Shown: positions 8,504-18,258, counted from the stretch's first letter. The stretch: DNA of 58,387 nucleotides from S010-25 sp964441285 (GCA_964441285.1 CAYTUK010000014.1:1-58387); one strand, 5' to 3'. Notes: a model not told the origin generated them from the sequence alone. Translations and numbers: made by a program.

Positions 8504-9478
8504 CTAAACATATCCCTTAATGCAGTCTGCCGCAGCCAATAAAAGTGAGGCATCACCCTGCCTGAGTTTTTCACTATCACTGAGCATTCGCCGCCAGTTT
8601 TTTGCACCTGGACAACCGGCGAACAAGCCCAGCATATGCCGTGTGATCGAATTTAGCGATTGGCCCTGGATAATTTGTGCCTGGGCATAAGCCACCATTT
8701 CAACCACGACTGCATCCCGACTGTTAGCCACTTGATTATCACCATAAAAAAGCCGGTCTACTTCAGCCAATATGTAGGGGTTATGATACGCTTCACGTCC
8801 GAGCATAACACTGTCTATATATTCCAGATGCTGTGTGGCTGCCTGTAGCGTTTTAACACCACCATTCAGACTAATAAACAGCCCGGAAAAATCCCGTTTT
8901 ATCTGATAAACAAATGCATAGTTTAATGGTGGAATTTCACGATTCTGTTTGGGGCTCAAGCCTTTTAGCCAGGCACTGCGAGCATGAATAATAAAACTGC
9001 GACAACCTGCACTGCTCACTGTTTCGATAAACCGTGCCAGTGATTCATAGTCCTGCTGCTTGTCGACACCGACCCGGCATTTAACCGTTACAGGGATATC
9101 AACCAACTGCTGCATAGCACCAATGCAGTCAGCAACCCGTGCCGGTTCCAACATTAAGCAGGCTCCAAACCGACCTGACTGAACTCGATCACTTGGACAA
9201 CCAACATTCAAATTCACTTCGTCGTAACCATAATCCTCCGCCATCCGTGCACAGGCAGCCAGATCATCGGGTTTACTGCCGCCTAATTGCAGCGCAAGCG
9301 GATGCTCACCGTCATTGTAAGTAAGATGATAATCTCGGTCACCGTTAATTAACGCGCCGGTAGTCACCATTTCGGTATAAAGCAAAGCGCGTCTGGAGAT
9401 CAGGCGCAGAAAATAACGTGCATGACGATCGGTCCAGCCCAGCATCGGTGCAATTGCAATACTATGAGGAGACATCAT
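8504..9478 (-). CDS. dusA: tRNA-dihydrouridine(20/20a) synthase DusA
   Basis: This FMN-dependent enzyme reduces U20/U20a in the tRNA D-loop, with electrons from NADPH. The TIM barrel begins with IAPMLGWTDRHARYF, and the catalytic acid is Cys94 in NVGCPSDRVQSG. The FMN/tRNA-binding stretches PVTVKCRVGVD, FIIHARSAWLKGLSPK and SLNGGV follow. The signature NREIPPL and the 324-residue length separate DusA from DusB and DusC. It is transcribed on its own between a convergent DUF3187 gene and the DUF255 gene. Confidence 0.95.
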   Translation of the reverse strand: MMSPHSIAIAPMLGWTDRHARYFLRLISRRALLYTEMVTTGALINGDRDYHLTYNDGEHPLALQLGGSKPDDLAACARMAEDYGYDEVNLNVGCPSDRVQSGRFGACLMLEPARVADCIGAMQQLVDIPVTVKCRVGVDKQQDYESLARFIETVSSAGCRSFIIHARSAWLKGLSPKQNREIPPLNYAFVYQIKRDFSGLFISLNGGVKTLQAATQHLEYIDSVMLGREAYHNPYILAEVDRLFYGDNQVANSRDAVVVEMVAYAQAQIIQGQSLNSITRHMLGLFAGCPGAKNWRRMLSDSEKLRQGDASLLLAAADCIKGYV

Positions 9479-9585
9479 CGTATTTTACAGAAAATCCGCC
9501 ACCCAGGAGCCCGTTTGAGCACCGCTTTCCCAGATCAATCTCACTCACTACAGTCGCGGCTCGTTACTACAGCTCTGAATAACAA

Positions 9586-11562
9586 CTATTGCGACAGAAC
9601 CATTGCTGTTGCCGCCGGATTATCATTAATAACTGCGGCGAAAGCATGCACAACACGTTCCGCTTTTTTTCTATATCGACTACGCTCTGCCTGGCTGCTC
9701 ACACGTTGCGATAAGGCTTTCAAATTAGACTCGACAATGGCATTGGAAGCAGGCAAGGCACCATCATAAATACTTTTCGAGCGAAACAGTACATTCGTGT
9801 CGGCATTGGAAACATCAAAATAGGCACCGCTTTTTACGTCCAGAAATATCGCGTCCTGTTTCTGGCTTAAAGCGACGGCTCGCGCTAACCAGGTTGGGTT
9901 TTTACTAACATCATAAAGCGCCAGAAAACTTTTTATAGTCCAGGCATAATCATTCAGTGTCGCATCGAGATGGACTTTTCCAGCCCGATAAGACCGATAT
10001 AATCTACCATTTTTATGGTTATACAAGTGTTGCATAACAAATTTGGCCGTTACTATCGCCTTTTTAATATAGGCCGATTTTTCACTGGGAAATACTTTTG
10101 CTGCTGTGGCATAAGCATCTATCATCATACTATTCCAGGCAGTAATCATTTTATCATCCAGATGCGGCCTTGGTCGTAACAGACGAATCGCATTTAATTT
10201 CTTTTTAGCGGAGCCTAATAAGGCTTTTTCTTTTTTAGTTAAGGTTTCATGTCTATATTGGTCGGCTATAAATAAGATATTCGTGTTACCAAATTCATTA
10301 CGTGGGTCAGAATACATATTACCCTCGGGCTCCACCGAATAATAACTTCGAATAAAATTAAATTCAGCTTTGGTCAGACTTTTTCTTAATTCGGCTTCCG
10401 ACCATAAATAATAGGCACCTTCAGCATATTCTCCAGGTTTATCCGGCCTTTCACTGTCCGCATCCAGCGCTGAATAAAAACCGCCCTGGGGCGACTCCAT
10501 TTCCCGCTCAGCAAAGTGCAAAATCTCAGTAATTATTTCTTTATAACGCGGTTTTGGCTCTGCGGTATAAAAATCAAGATAGGCCATCGACATTAACGCC
10601 TGAATGTACAGCATTTTTTCAAAATGCGGAATCTGCCATTGTGCATCAACAGAATAACGGAAGAAGCCACCCGCGAGCTGATCATAAATACCACCATCGC
10701 CCATTGCATCCAGCGTTACCGACATCATGTGACGGGCATTTTTAGAAAACTTATTATTTAATTTTGCCTGATGTGACAGCAAGGCAAAAATACCAAAACT
10801 GGGAAATTTTGGCGCCGCACTAAAACCACCCAGCGCCTGATCAAACTGGCTGGATATTTGCTTCATTGCCCGCTGCTGTATATCAGAATCAACCTTGACA
10901 TCATCACTATCAGTAGGTGATTTTGCCATCGCTTCAATACTTGCGGTCACATTACTCGCAATTTTTTCGATACGTTGTGGATCGTCGCGCCAGAGCTGAT
11001 TAATTGTTTTCAGCACTTCCATCAAGCCAATATTATGGCCTGTTGAAAAGGGTGGATAGTAAGTCGCAGCATGAAAAGGACGCAGTTTATTATCAACAAA
11101 AACAGTCATCGGCCAGCCACCAGTCCCGCTAATTAACTGTGTAGCCGACATGTAAACTGCATCAATATCAGGCCGCTCTTCGCGATCAACCTTAATCGAA
11201 ATAAAATGCTTATTTAAATAAGCCGCAATTTTTTTATTTTCAAAGGACTCATGCTCCATCACATGACACCAGTGGCAGGTTGAGTAACCGATCGATAAAA
11301 ATATTGGTTTATGCTCTTTTTTAGCCAGAGAAAACGCCTGTTTACCCCACGGATACCAGTTAACCGGGTTGTAAGCATGTTGTAATAAATAGGGACTACT
11401 TTGGTTAATTAAATGATTCGGTTTTTTACCTTCCGCCTTTTGCTGTTGCAGATAGCCTTCAACGGTATTCTGTTTTATCGTTGCCTGCACATTAAATGCC
11501 ACCACAGCAAATAAAAACACAGACAGAAAGCGTATACCCAGTTGACTAAACACTCTTTTCAC
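9586..11562 (-). CDS. DUF255 thioredoxin-fold / glycoside-hydrolase-like protein (YyaL/spermatogenesis 20 family)
   Basis: This is a 658-residue protein of the YyaL/SSP411 family. An N-terminal signal peptide covers residues 1-27, so it is exported, whereas many relatives are cytoplasmic. A thioredoxin-like DUF255 domain (about residues 48-210) carries the redox motif CHWCH, with Cys96 and Cys99, between NPVNWYPW and DREERPDID. The C-terminal two thirds resemble an alpha/alpha-toroid (GGIYDQLAGGFFRYSVD, HFEKMLYIQA, LDADSE, DDKMITAWN). The biological role of the family is not settled. The end of the protein is somewhat shorter than in full-length relatives. Confidence 0.85.
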   Translation of the reverse strand: MKRVFSQLGIRFLSVFLFAVVAFNVQATIKQNTVEGYLQQQKAEGKKPNHLINQSSPYLLQHAYNPVNWYPWGKQAFSLAKKEHKPIFLSIGYSTCHWCHVMEHESFENKKIAAYLNKHFISIKVDREERPDIDAVYMSATQLISGTGGWPMTVFVDNKLRPFHAATYYPPFSTGHNIGLMEVLKTINQLWRDDPQRIEKIASNVTASIEAMAKSPTDSDDVKVDSDIQQRAMKQISSQFDQALGGFSAAPKFPSFGIFALLSHQAKLNNKFSKNARHMMSVTLDAMGDGGIYDQLAGGFFRYSVDAQWQIPHFEKMLYIQALMSMAYLDFYTAEPKPRYKEIITEILHFAEREMESPQGGFYSALDADSERPDKPGEYAEGAYYLWSEAELRKSLTKAEFNFIRSYYSVEPEGNMYSDPRNEFGNTNILFIADQYRHETLTKKEKALLGSAKKKLNAIRLLRPRPHLDDKMITAWNSMMIDAYATAAKVFPSEKSAYIKKAIVTAKFVMQHLYNHKNGRLYRSYRAGKVHLDATLNDYAWTIKSFLALYDVSKNPTWLARAVALSQKQDAIFLDVKSGAYFDVSNADTNVLFRSKSIYDGALPASNAIVESNLKALSQRVSSQAERSRYRKKAERVVHAFAAVINDNPAATAMVLSQ

Positions 11563-11621
11563 CTCATCACAAATTGATGGAACCGCTGATTAATTTATAA
11601 ACTCGCTTATATACTGAGTTA

Positions 11622-11755
11622 TTACTGAAACAGATAAAAAACGATACCGGGTGTTCAAGACACGCTGTAAATACCTTCATGTAAGCTTGGCACCCGTATC
11701 TCTGCGGCTGACGGTCTTGAACACCAGGTATCCTTTTCATCCATCCGGTTAGTAA
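11622..11755 (+). repeat. Dispersed palindrome-ended repeat, copy B (most complete)
   Basis: This 134-bp element lies between two minus-strand genes. It starts TTACTGAAACAGAT and ends CCGGTTAGTAA. The arms are imperfect inverted repeats: GGTGTTCAAGAC at 11650-11661 pairs with GTCTTGAACACC at 11714-11725, and GATACC pairs with GGTATC. The core holds ACGCTGTAAATAC and GCACCCGTATCTCTGCGG. It is the reference copy for the family and encodes no protein. Confidence 0.85.
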
Positions 11756-11766
11756 TCAGCAATGTC

Positions 11767-13782
11767 TTATAGCTTTATTGCCAGATCAAGGCCCTGACGA
11801 ATTGCCCGCTCGGCATTCAATTCTTTGGCCTCTAACGCACCACCAATCAGGTAGACAGACCGGCCAATAGATTTTAACTGCTGATACAGACTGTCTTCAG
11901 GCACCTGCCCAGCACAGATCACTATAGTATCTACCACAATAGTTTTGTTTTTTCCTTTATGCCGCAGATGTAATCCATCATCATCAATGCTTTTATACTG
12001 TACGCCGGTGATAAATTTCACCCCAGCTTTTTTCAAGCTAAGCCGGTGTATCCAGCCGGTAGTTTTCGCCAGATTCTTCCCCGTTTTCTCATCCTTCCGC
12101 TGCAACAAATAAATTTCACGATTATTTTTTTCCGTGCCACTCTGTGCCAATAAGCCGCCTGGCATTTTATAATTACGGTCAATCCCCCAATTTTTATACC
12201 AGTTTCCATGCCTATCTGAAGCGACAATCAGCTTCTCCGCTATATCAAAGCCAATGCCACCAGCACCGATTATAGCAACTTTATTCCCCAGCTCTCTGGT
12301 ACCCATTATTGCATCAATATAATTCATCACCGAGCCATGCCGAACACCTGTAATAGCAGGTATTCTCGGCCTCACTCCGGTCGCAATAATAACGCTATCA
12401 CCACCATGCTCCTGTAAAGTCTCCAGTGTTACCTTCGTATTAAGATGGATCTCAACTTTATATAGTTCCAGCTGCTGTAAAAAATAATTCACCGTGTGAC
12501 GATAATCTTCTTTACCTGGAATTTTTGCAGCCAGATTAAATTGCCCACCGGCTAAAGCGGCATCATAGGCAATAACACGATGCCCACGCTTCGCTGCAGT
12601 CAGCGCACAGGACAAACCTGCCACCCCCAGACCAACAACGATAATCGTTTTCTGCTTTTCCGCCGGGTTCAATGGATATTTTGTTTCGTTACAGGCGCGC
12701 GGATTAACCAGACAACTGGCGCACTGGTGATTAAAAACGTGATCCAGACAAGCCTGGTTACAGGCAATACAGGTATTGATCAGATGCACCTGCTTATGCT
12801 TTATTTTTTTAACCAATGCGGCATCAGCCAGGAAAGGGCGCGCCATTGAAACCATGTCCGCCTCATTGTTCTGTAAGCAGCGTTCAGCAATTTCAGGACG
12901 GTTAATTCGATTTGAAGTAATCAGTGGAATACCTACTTCAGTTTTCAGTTTTCTTGTCACCCAGCTAAATGCGGCGGCTGGCACCACTGAGGCAATGGTC
13001 GGAATACGTACTTCGTGCCAGCCAATACCCGTATTAATTAAGGTTGCACCGGCTGCCTCGATTGCTTTTGCATGAGTGACCACCTCATCCCAGCTATTGC
13101 CATCATGCAATAAATCCAGCATAGATAGACGGTAGATAATAATCCAGTCAGAACCCGCACGCTGGCGTATTGCACGCACAATCTCAACTGAAAAACGTAT
13201 TCTGTTTTCCAGTGAACCACCCCATTCATCATCACGTTTATTCGTATGACGACAGGCAAACTGATTGATCAGATAACCTTCTGAGCCCATAACTTCTACA
13301 CCATCATAACCGGCTTTTTTAGCCAGCGCCGCGCTGTGTGCAAAGGCCTGAATAGTCTTTTTTATTTGTCTTTTTGACATCGCTCTGGGGGTGAAAGCGG
13401 AGATGGGTGAACGTATGGCAGAGGGCGCAAGACAAAAAGGATGGTAAGCATAACGACCAGCATGCAGTAGCTGCAAACAGATTTTTGTTGCCGTCTGGTG
13501 CACCTTCGCGGTGACATAACGGTGTTTATATAACTGTAAGGATGAACTTAACTGAGAGGCAAACGGCGACAGTCTGCCTCGAAATGTCGGCGACACCCCG
13601 CCGGTTACGATTAAACCAACATCGCCCTGCGCACGCTCAAGATAAAAAGCGGCCAGTTTTTTATAATTACCAATCCCTTCCTCAAGACCAGTGTGCATCG
13701 AGCCCATTATTATGCGGTTTTGCAGGCAGGTAAACCCCAGGCTTAGCGGTTGCAGCAATAATAAAAATGAAGACTCAGACAT
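11767..13782 (-). CDS. fadH: NADPH-dependent 2,4-dienoyl-CoA reductase FadH
   Basis: FadH reduces 2,4-dienoyl-CoA esters during beta-oxidation of unsaturated fatty acids. The 671 residues match the E. coli enzyme in length. The N-terminal Old Yellow Enzyme TIM barrel (residues 1 to about 330) binds FMN. The 4Fe-4S cluster motif follows as CIACNQACLD...CASCLVNP (about 338-365). Two Rossmann regions come next, GLGVAGLSCAL for FAD and GAGGIGFDIAE for NADPH. Other OYE-type flavin:NADH reductases share this layout, but the Cys pattern and VNPRAC fit FadH well. No other beta-oxidation gene is adjacent. Confidence 0.9.
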   Translation of the reverse strand: MSESSFLLLLQPLSLGFTCLQNRIIMGSMHTGLEEGIGNYKKLAAFYLERAQGDVGLIVTGGVSPTFRGRLSPFASQLSSSLQLYKHRYVTAKVHQTATKICLQLLHAGRYAYHPFCLAPSAIRSPISAFTPRAMSKRQIKKTIQAFAHSAALAKKAGYDGVEVMGSEGYLINQFACRHTNKRDDEWGGSLENRIRFSVEIVRAIRQRAGSDWIIIYRLSMLDLLHDGNSWDEVVTHAKAIEAAGATLINTGIGWHEVRIPTIASVVPAAAFSWVTRKLKTEVGIPLITSNRINRPEIAERCLQNNEADMVSMARPFLADAALVKKIKHKQVHLINTCIACNQACLDHVFNHQCASCLVNPRACNETKYPLNPAEKQKTIIVVGLGVAGLSCALTAAKRGHRVIAYDAALAGGQFNLAAKIPGKEDYRHTVNYFLQQLELYKVEIHLNTKVTLETLQEHGGDSVIIATGVRPRIPAITGVRHGSVMNYIDAIMGTRELGNKVAIIGAGGIGFDIAEKLIVASDRHGNWYKNWGIDRNYKMPGGLLAQSGTEKNNREIYLLQRKDEKTGKNLAKTTGWIHRLSLKKAGVKFITGVQYKSIDDDGLHLRHKGKNKTIVVDTIVICAGQVPEDSLYQQLKSIGRSVYLIGGALEAKELNAERAIRQGLDLAIKL

Positions 13783-14230
13783 AGTTATTCAGGCTCTTCC
13801 CTCTGATTGTGTGGGTAAATTTCATAGCATCACTCCATCAGGATAAAGATCCAATCCTCCCAGGGTGAAAGTAGATCGCATGGGCAAATCGTATTGCATC
13901 AGGCTTAATGCGTAGGTTTAGGTTTAGCTCTAGTTCTCGGTATATTCTGTATATACGTTTATGAGCCCATTCATTATTCTATCACTTTTTTCTTATTAAT
14001 ACATTGAAATCAGTAGGTTATATGTATTCCATAGCTGACTAAATAATATCAAAAATAATTCACCTTGGTACTACTGCATTTATTCAGGCACAATAAGCGG
14101 ATGCCATTACGCATCACCATGGAAAAATAATCGCTTAAAAAAGTCAAATCTTGATAACTATCATGTTAAAACCCCGAGAGGTAAGGAATGGATTAACTAT
14201 CGATTCGCATATACTGGAGGAAGTAACAAA
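13783..14230. other. 448-bp divergent intergenic region
   Basis: This region separates fadH (minus) from the PPOX-family gene (plus) and must hold both promoters. It contains a degenerate direct repeat (GGGTAAATTTCATAGCATCA near 13812 and GGGCAAATCGTATTGCATCA near 13882). It also has an AT-rich stretch around 13945-14060. GGAGG lies directly before the downstream ATG. No ORF or convincing RNA gene was seen. Confidence 0.6.
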
Positions 14231-14782
14231 ATGGGGCAACAATATTCTAAACTACCCGACAAACTGAAACCGTTTATCGAAGCACAGAAACTATTTTTTG
14301 TGGGCACTGCGGGTATCAATGGAAAGGTCAATATATCACCAAAAGGAATGGATTCATTAAGAGTCCTTAGCAGCAACAGGGTCGTATGGCTGAATGTTAC
14401 AGGTAGCGGCAATGAAACCTCTGCCCACATCCAGGAAAACCCACGTATGACGATCATGTTTGCTGCCTTTGAAGAGCCGCCGATGATTTTACGTCTTTAC
14501 GGCAACGCAAAAGTCATTCATAAAAATGATGCTGACTGGCAGAATTTATTTTCGCTATTTAAACCATTACCCGGCGCAAGACAACTATTCGATCTCAACA
14601 TTGACCTCGTTCAAACATCTTGTGGTATGGGGGTACCTTTCTTTAATTATGCCGGCGAAAGAACGCAGCTAAATAACTGGGCACAAAAAAAAGGTGAAGC
14701 CGGAATACATAAATACTGGAAGGAGAAAAATGGAATAAGTCTTGATGGGCTAGCAACCCATATTATGGAGAAAAACACCTGA
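14231..14782 (+). CDS. Pyridoxamine 5'-phosphate oxidase-family protein
   Basis: This 183-residue protein has the split-barrel flavin-binding fold of the PPOX-like family. The segment FFVGTAGINGKVNISPKGMDSLRVL, then NRVVWLNVTGSGNETSAHIQENPRMTIMF, is characteristic of the group in which NxSPKG precedes the first flavin-contact strands. It lacks the full set of PdxH substrate residues, so vitamin B6 synthesis is unlikely. Relatives bind FMN or F420, and their substrates are mostly unknown. A strong GGAGGAAG ribosome site precedes the ATG. It is a single-gene unit convergent with the CbiM-like gene. Confidence 0.85.
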   Translation: MGQQYSKLPDKLKPFIEAQKLFFVGTAGINGKVNISPKGMDSLRVLSSNRVVWLNVTGSGNETSAHIQENPRMTIMFAAFEEPPMILRLYGNAKVIHKNDADWQNLFSLFKPLPGARQLFDLNIDLVQTSCGMGVPFFNYAGERTQLNNWAQKKGEAGIHKYWKEKNGISLDGLATHIMEKNT

Positions 14783-14820
14783 TAAAATGTTCGTCTGCAC
14801 AATTCATGCGAGAATAAAAT

Positions 14821-15519
14821 TTACTTGCCGATAATATAACGTTTATCATCAAACGTAGCCACCCATTCAGGTTTGTACACCACGAAAACACTGATTAACA
14901 TTCCGGTCACAAATGCTTCTGGAAACATAAATAAAGGCAAATACATCAACGATTCCTGCACCAACTTGGCATCAGGATAGGCATGGATCAGCGACAGTAA
15001 CACGGTCGCGCTCAAACGGCTTGTTGCAATCGACAGGCCTGCACCAAAAAAAGCACAGACGAAGATATAAATAAAGAAGTTATCTGGCAGAAATTTCTGA
15101 GATAACTTTAAAATACCATAGGTTGTCATTACCGGCACAACAATACTGACCAGGCCATTTATACCCAGACTTAACCAGTCCGGTAACTGCACGGCAATAG
15201 AAGCAACTAATATTACCGTTAAACCAATTATTGCCAGCGGCCAGTCAAACATTAAAGTAAATAATGCGGCCCCTAGCTGATGAAAACCCAGCCCCGGTGA
15301 AATTCCTGCCTTTATTCCCCAGACGATGAGTAATATTACCATTGCACCAAAGTAAACATGTTGACCTGAAGTATTCTTAACGAGTTTCTTCAGTGGCGCA
15401 AAACGTAAGACATAAAATAAGATAACGATAAATAAAACATTAGCAAACCATAATAGCCCATCGGGTAACAGGGCGGACGGGATATGCAAACCGATTAACC
15501 ATTTGGTGTCAATATTCAT
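14821..15519 (-). CDS. CbiM-like energy-coupling factor transporter permease
   Basis: This is an integral membrane protein with six or seven hydrophobic segments, related to the CbiM/NikM substrate-binding components of cobalt/nickel ECF transporters. The HIPSALLPDGLLW segment near the N-terminus replaces the canonical Met-His-Ile start of CbiM, so the N-terminal metal-binding His is not at position 2. I chose the start at 15519 because GGGAG precedes that ATG by about seven bases. An upstream in-frame ATG at 15546 has no ribosome site. No CbiQ, CbiO or CbiN gene lies nearby, so metal specificity and function are open. Confidence 0.75.
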   Translation of the reverse strand: MNIDTKWLIGLHIPSALLPDGLLWFANVLFIVILFYVLRFAPLKKLVKNTSGQHVYFGAMVILLIVWGIKAGISPGLGFHQLGAALFTLMFDWPLAIIGLTVILVASIAVQLPDWLSLGINGLVSIVVPVMTTYGILKLSQKFLPDNFFIYIFVCAFFGAGLSIATSRLSATVLLSLIHAYPDAKLVQESLMYLPLFMFPEAFVTGMLISVFVVYKPEWVATFDDKRYIIGK

Positions 15520-15627
15520 TTGTTTGCTCCCGATATCTGTTGCCATATGATGCAGTTATCAACAGGAGGGATGAAACTGCCAGAACACGCTGTCAATCCA
15601 TTAAGAGGTGCGGCTTTCAGAAAACGG

Positions 15628-15649
15628 AAAGGCCGGAAAACCGGCCTTT
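15628..15649 (-). terminator. Hairpin, probable fusA2 terminator
   Basis: AAAGGCCGG and CCGGCCTTT form a perfect 9-bp stem. It lies 36 bp beyond the stop codon of the EF-G gene on the minus strand. The downstream T tract is weak (TTTCCGTTTT). Confidence 0.65.
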
Positions 15650-15684
15650 CTATTACTCCTGTTTAACGCAGAAGTCTGGTGAAC

Positions 15685-17769
15685 TTATTTTGCCGCTGCG
15701 CGCTCTTTGGCTTCCTTAATCACCTCATCCGCGACATTCCTCGGACATGGCAGATAATGCAGAAATTCCATTGAGAACTGTCCACGACCGGAAGTAATGG
15801 TGCGCAAAGTACCAATGTAGCCAAACATTTCACTCAGCGGACATTCCGCTTTGATGCGGACACCTGTTGGGCCGGCTTCCTGTGATTTGATCATGCCACG
15901 ACGGCGATTTAAGTCACCAATCACATCGCCGACATGAGCATCCGGTGTAAACACATCGACCTTCATAATCGGTTCCATCAATTGTGGGCCGGCCTTGGGC
16001 ATGGTCTGACGGTAGGCTGCCATCGCGGCTAATTCAAACGCAAGAGCAGAGGAGTCCACGGCATGAAACTGACCATCAACCAGGGTCACTTTAAAGTCCA
16101 GACAGGGATAACCTGCCAGCACACCCTTATCCATCATTTTTGCAAAGCCTTTTTCAATCGCTGGCCAGAATTCACGCGGTACATTACCGCCGGTTACGGT
16201 TGATTTAAATTCATAACCTGTACCCGGTTCGCCGGGCTCGATCACATAATCGATTTTACCGAACTGACCTGAACCACCGGACTGTTTCTTGTGGGTATAG
16301 GAGTCTTCAATCCGTTTTGTAATGGTTTCACGATACGCGACCTGTGGTTTACCGATAGTCGCGTCAATACCGTGAGTACGTCTAAGGATATCTACCTTAA
16401 TATCAAGGTGTAACTCACCCATCCCTTTTAGAATTGTCTCACCACTATCTTCATCAGTTTCCACGTGGAAGGACGGATCTTCCTTAATCATTTTACCCAG
16501 TGCAACACCGAGCTTTTCTGATGCCCCTTTATCATTGGGCGAAATCGCAATGGATATAACTGGATCCGGGAATACCATCGGTTCCAGTGTTGCCGGGTGA
16601 TTGGGATCACACAAGGTATGACCTGTCTGCACATTCTTCATGCCAACCACGGCGATAATATCACCTGCCTGCGCACCGCCCAGTTCAATACGTTCATCGG
16701 CGTGCATTTCAACCATGCGTCCAATACGTTCGGTTTTACCGGTAAAGGTATTGAGTACCGTCATACCTTTATCCATCCTGCCGGAATAAACACGCACAAA
16801 GGTTAATGCGCCAAAGCGATCATCCATAATTTTAAAAGCCAGGGCGCGTAAGGGTTTATCCGGGTCAACAATAGCAAACTCGCCGGTTTCATTGCCTTCC
16901 AGATCCACTTCTGGCTGAGGCTTAACTTCAGTTGGATCAGGCAGATAATCAACTGCCGCGTCCAGAATCAGTTGTACGCCTTTATCTTTAAACGCTGAAC
17001 CACAGTAAGTCGGGAAGAAATCCATGGTAAGTGTCCCTTTTCGGATACAGGACTTAATGTCTTCCATACTGGGCTCTTCACCATCAAGATAAACCTCCAT
17101 AATAGCATCGTCCTGTTCAACCGCAGCCTCGATGAGCTTTTCGCGCCATTCTTCAATTTGGTCGGCCATGTCGGCCGGTGGCTCTTCTATACGGTATGCT
17201 GTGGTGTCTGTCTCATTATCCCAGATCCATGCCTTGCGTGTTAACAGATCAACACAACCTTTAAAATCATCTTCAATACCTATCGGCAATACCATCACCA
17301 GCGGTATCGCACCCAGCACATCCTCCACCTGCTTAACGACACGATAGAAATCAGCACCAATACGATCCAGCTTATTGACAAAAATAATACGTGAGACTTC
17401 AGAGTCGTTGGCATAACGCCAGTTGGTTTCCGATTGCGGCTCAACCCCACCGGAACCACAAAACACACCAATGCCGCCATCAAGGACTTTCAATGAACGA
17501 TAGACTTCAATGGTAAAATCAACGTGTCCCGGAGTATCAATAATATTCAGCCGATGACCATTCCATTCACAACTGGTAGCAGCAGATTGGATGGTAATAC
17601 CACGTTCCTGTTCCTGCTCCATAAAATCAGTCGTCGCTTCGCCATCATGCACCTCACCGGTTTTATGAATTTTACCGGTCAATTTCAAAATACGTTCTGT
17701 CGTCGTCGTTTTACCTGCATCCACGTGAGCGAAAATGCCGATGTTTCGGTACTTGGTTAAATCTGTCAT
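15685..17769 (-). CDS. Second elongation factor G (FusB/FusA2 type)
   Basis: This is a translational GTPase of 694 residues. It has the G1 loop AHVDAGKTT (14-22), switch II DTPGHVDF, and G4 NKLD. Domains II-V follow, with the GGSGQFGKIDY and MFGYIGTLRT signatures. The sequence closely matches, by memory, the EF-G paralogue of Pseudomonas and Vibrio (called FusB or EF-G1B). It is not next to rpsL, rpsG or tufA, so the str-operon fusA should lie elsewhere. Paralogues can split translocation and ribosome-recycling roles; which applies here cannot be read from the sequence. It is monocistronic, with a hairpin after the stop. Confidence 0.93.
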   Translation of the reverse strand: MTDLTKYRNIGIFAHVDAGKTTTTERILKLTGKIHKTGEVHDGEATTDFMEQEQERGITIQSAATSCEWNGHRLNIIDTPGHVDFTIEVYRSLKVLDGGIGVFCGSGGVEPQSETNWRYANDSEVSRIIFVNKLDRIGADFYRVVKQVEDVLGAIPLVMVLPIGIEDDFKGCVDLLTRKAWIWDNETDTTAYRIEEPPADMADQIEEWREKLIEAAVEQDDAIMEVYLDGEEPSMEDIKSCIRKGTLTMDFFPTYCGSAFKDKGVQLILDAAVDYLPDPTEVKPQPEVDLEGNETGEFAIVDPDKPLRALAFKIMDDRFGALTFVRVYSGRMDKGMTVLNTFTGKTERIGRMVEMHADERIELGGAQAGDIIAVVGMKNVQTGHTLCDPNHPATLEPMVFPDPVISIAISPNDKGASEKLGVALGKMIKEDPSFHVETDEDSGETILKGMGELHLDIKVDILRRTHGIDATIGKPQVAYRETITKRIEDSYTHKKQSGGSGQFGKIDYVIEPGEPGTGYEFKSTVTGGNVPREFWPAIEKGFAKMMDKGVLAGYPCLDFKVTLVDGQFHAVDSSALAFELAAMAAYRQTMPKAGPQLMEPIMKVDVFTPDAHVGDVIGDLNRRRGMIKSQEAGPTGVRIKAECPLSEMFGYIGTLRTITSGRGQFSMEFLHYLPCPRNVADEVIKEAKERAAAK

Positions 17770-18254
17770 GTTCCTGCTACTCGTAATATGTACAATTAAT
17801 CATTAGATACTCATAAACCCATGCATTATAAATCCTTAGCGCCACAGACGGTACCGGTATTAATAACCCGCACGTCTAACGGCATACAAAACAGGTTTAA
17901 TTTAGCCGGCGAATTATACATAAATATTGAGTAAAAATGTGATATTTAGTAAAGATATTAAGCGCGGTCAGGAAAATAATAAATTTTACGCAACCTAGCT
18001 GCACTCTGCATAGACTGCCTGCTTATAACTTAAAATGCGACTTAATAATGAACGTATCACGTTATTAGCCGACCTTACAACTAACTAAATCTTTGTCTGC
18101 ATTATCAATATTTACATGATAAACTGCACATAATCCATTAATAACAGACGTTTAGACACCCAGAGTAACGACTGAAAATGGATGTTTCAACATATTCGCT
18201 TACAACTTAAATTAGAGGCTCCATGAACACTGTACCCAATAAACGGAAGCTGGC
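17770..18254. other. 485-bp divergent intergenic region
   Basis: The region separates the EF-G gene (minus) from the binding-protein gene (plus). It is AT-rich around 17920-17980 and 18040-18140, where promoters are likely, but no box is clear enough to call. The last 32 bp hold the short upstream ORF listed separately. No repeat of the dispersed family is present. Confidence 0.6.
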
Positions 18255-18258
18255 ATGA
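18223..18258 (+). CDS. 11-codon upstream ORF overlapping the binding-protein start
   Basis: ATG at 18223 follows AGAGG by four bases and encodes MNTVPNKRKLA. Its stop TGA overlaps the ATG of the next gene as ATGA. This layout would allow translational coupling. It could equally be chance in a leader sequence, because the peptide has no recognisable feature. Confidence 0.35.
   Translation: MNTVPNKRKLA

Noticed and set aside
15556..15600. Segment with GAACACGCTGTCAATCCATT resembling the core of the dispersed repeat
   Set aside because: Only about 15-20 bp match and neither terminus nor the second arm can be found, so it is not counted as a copy.
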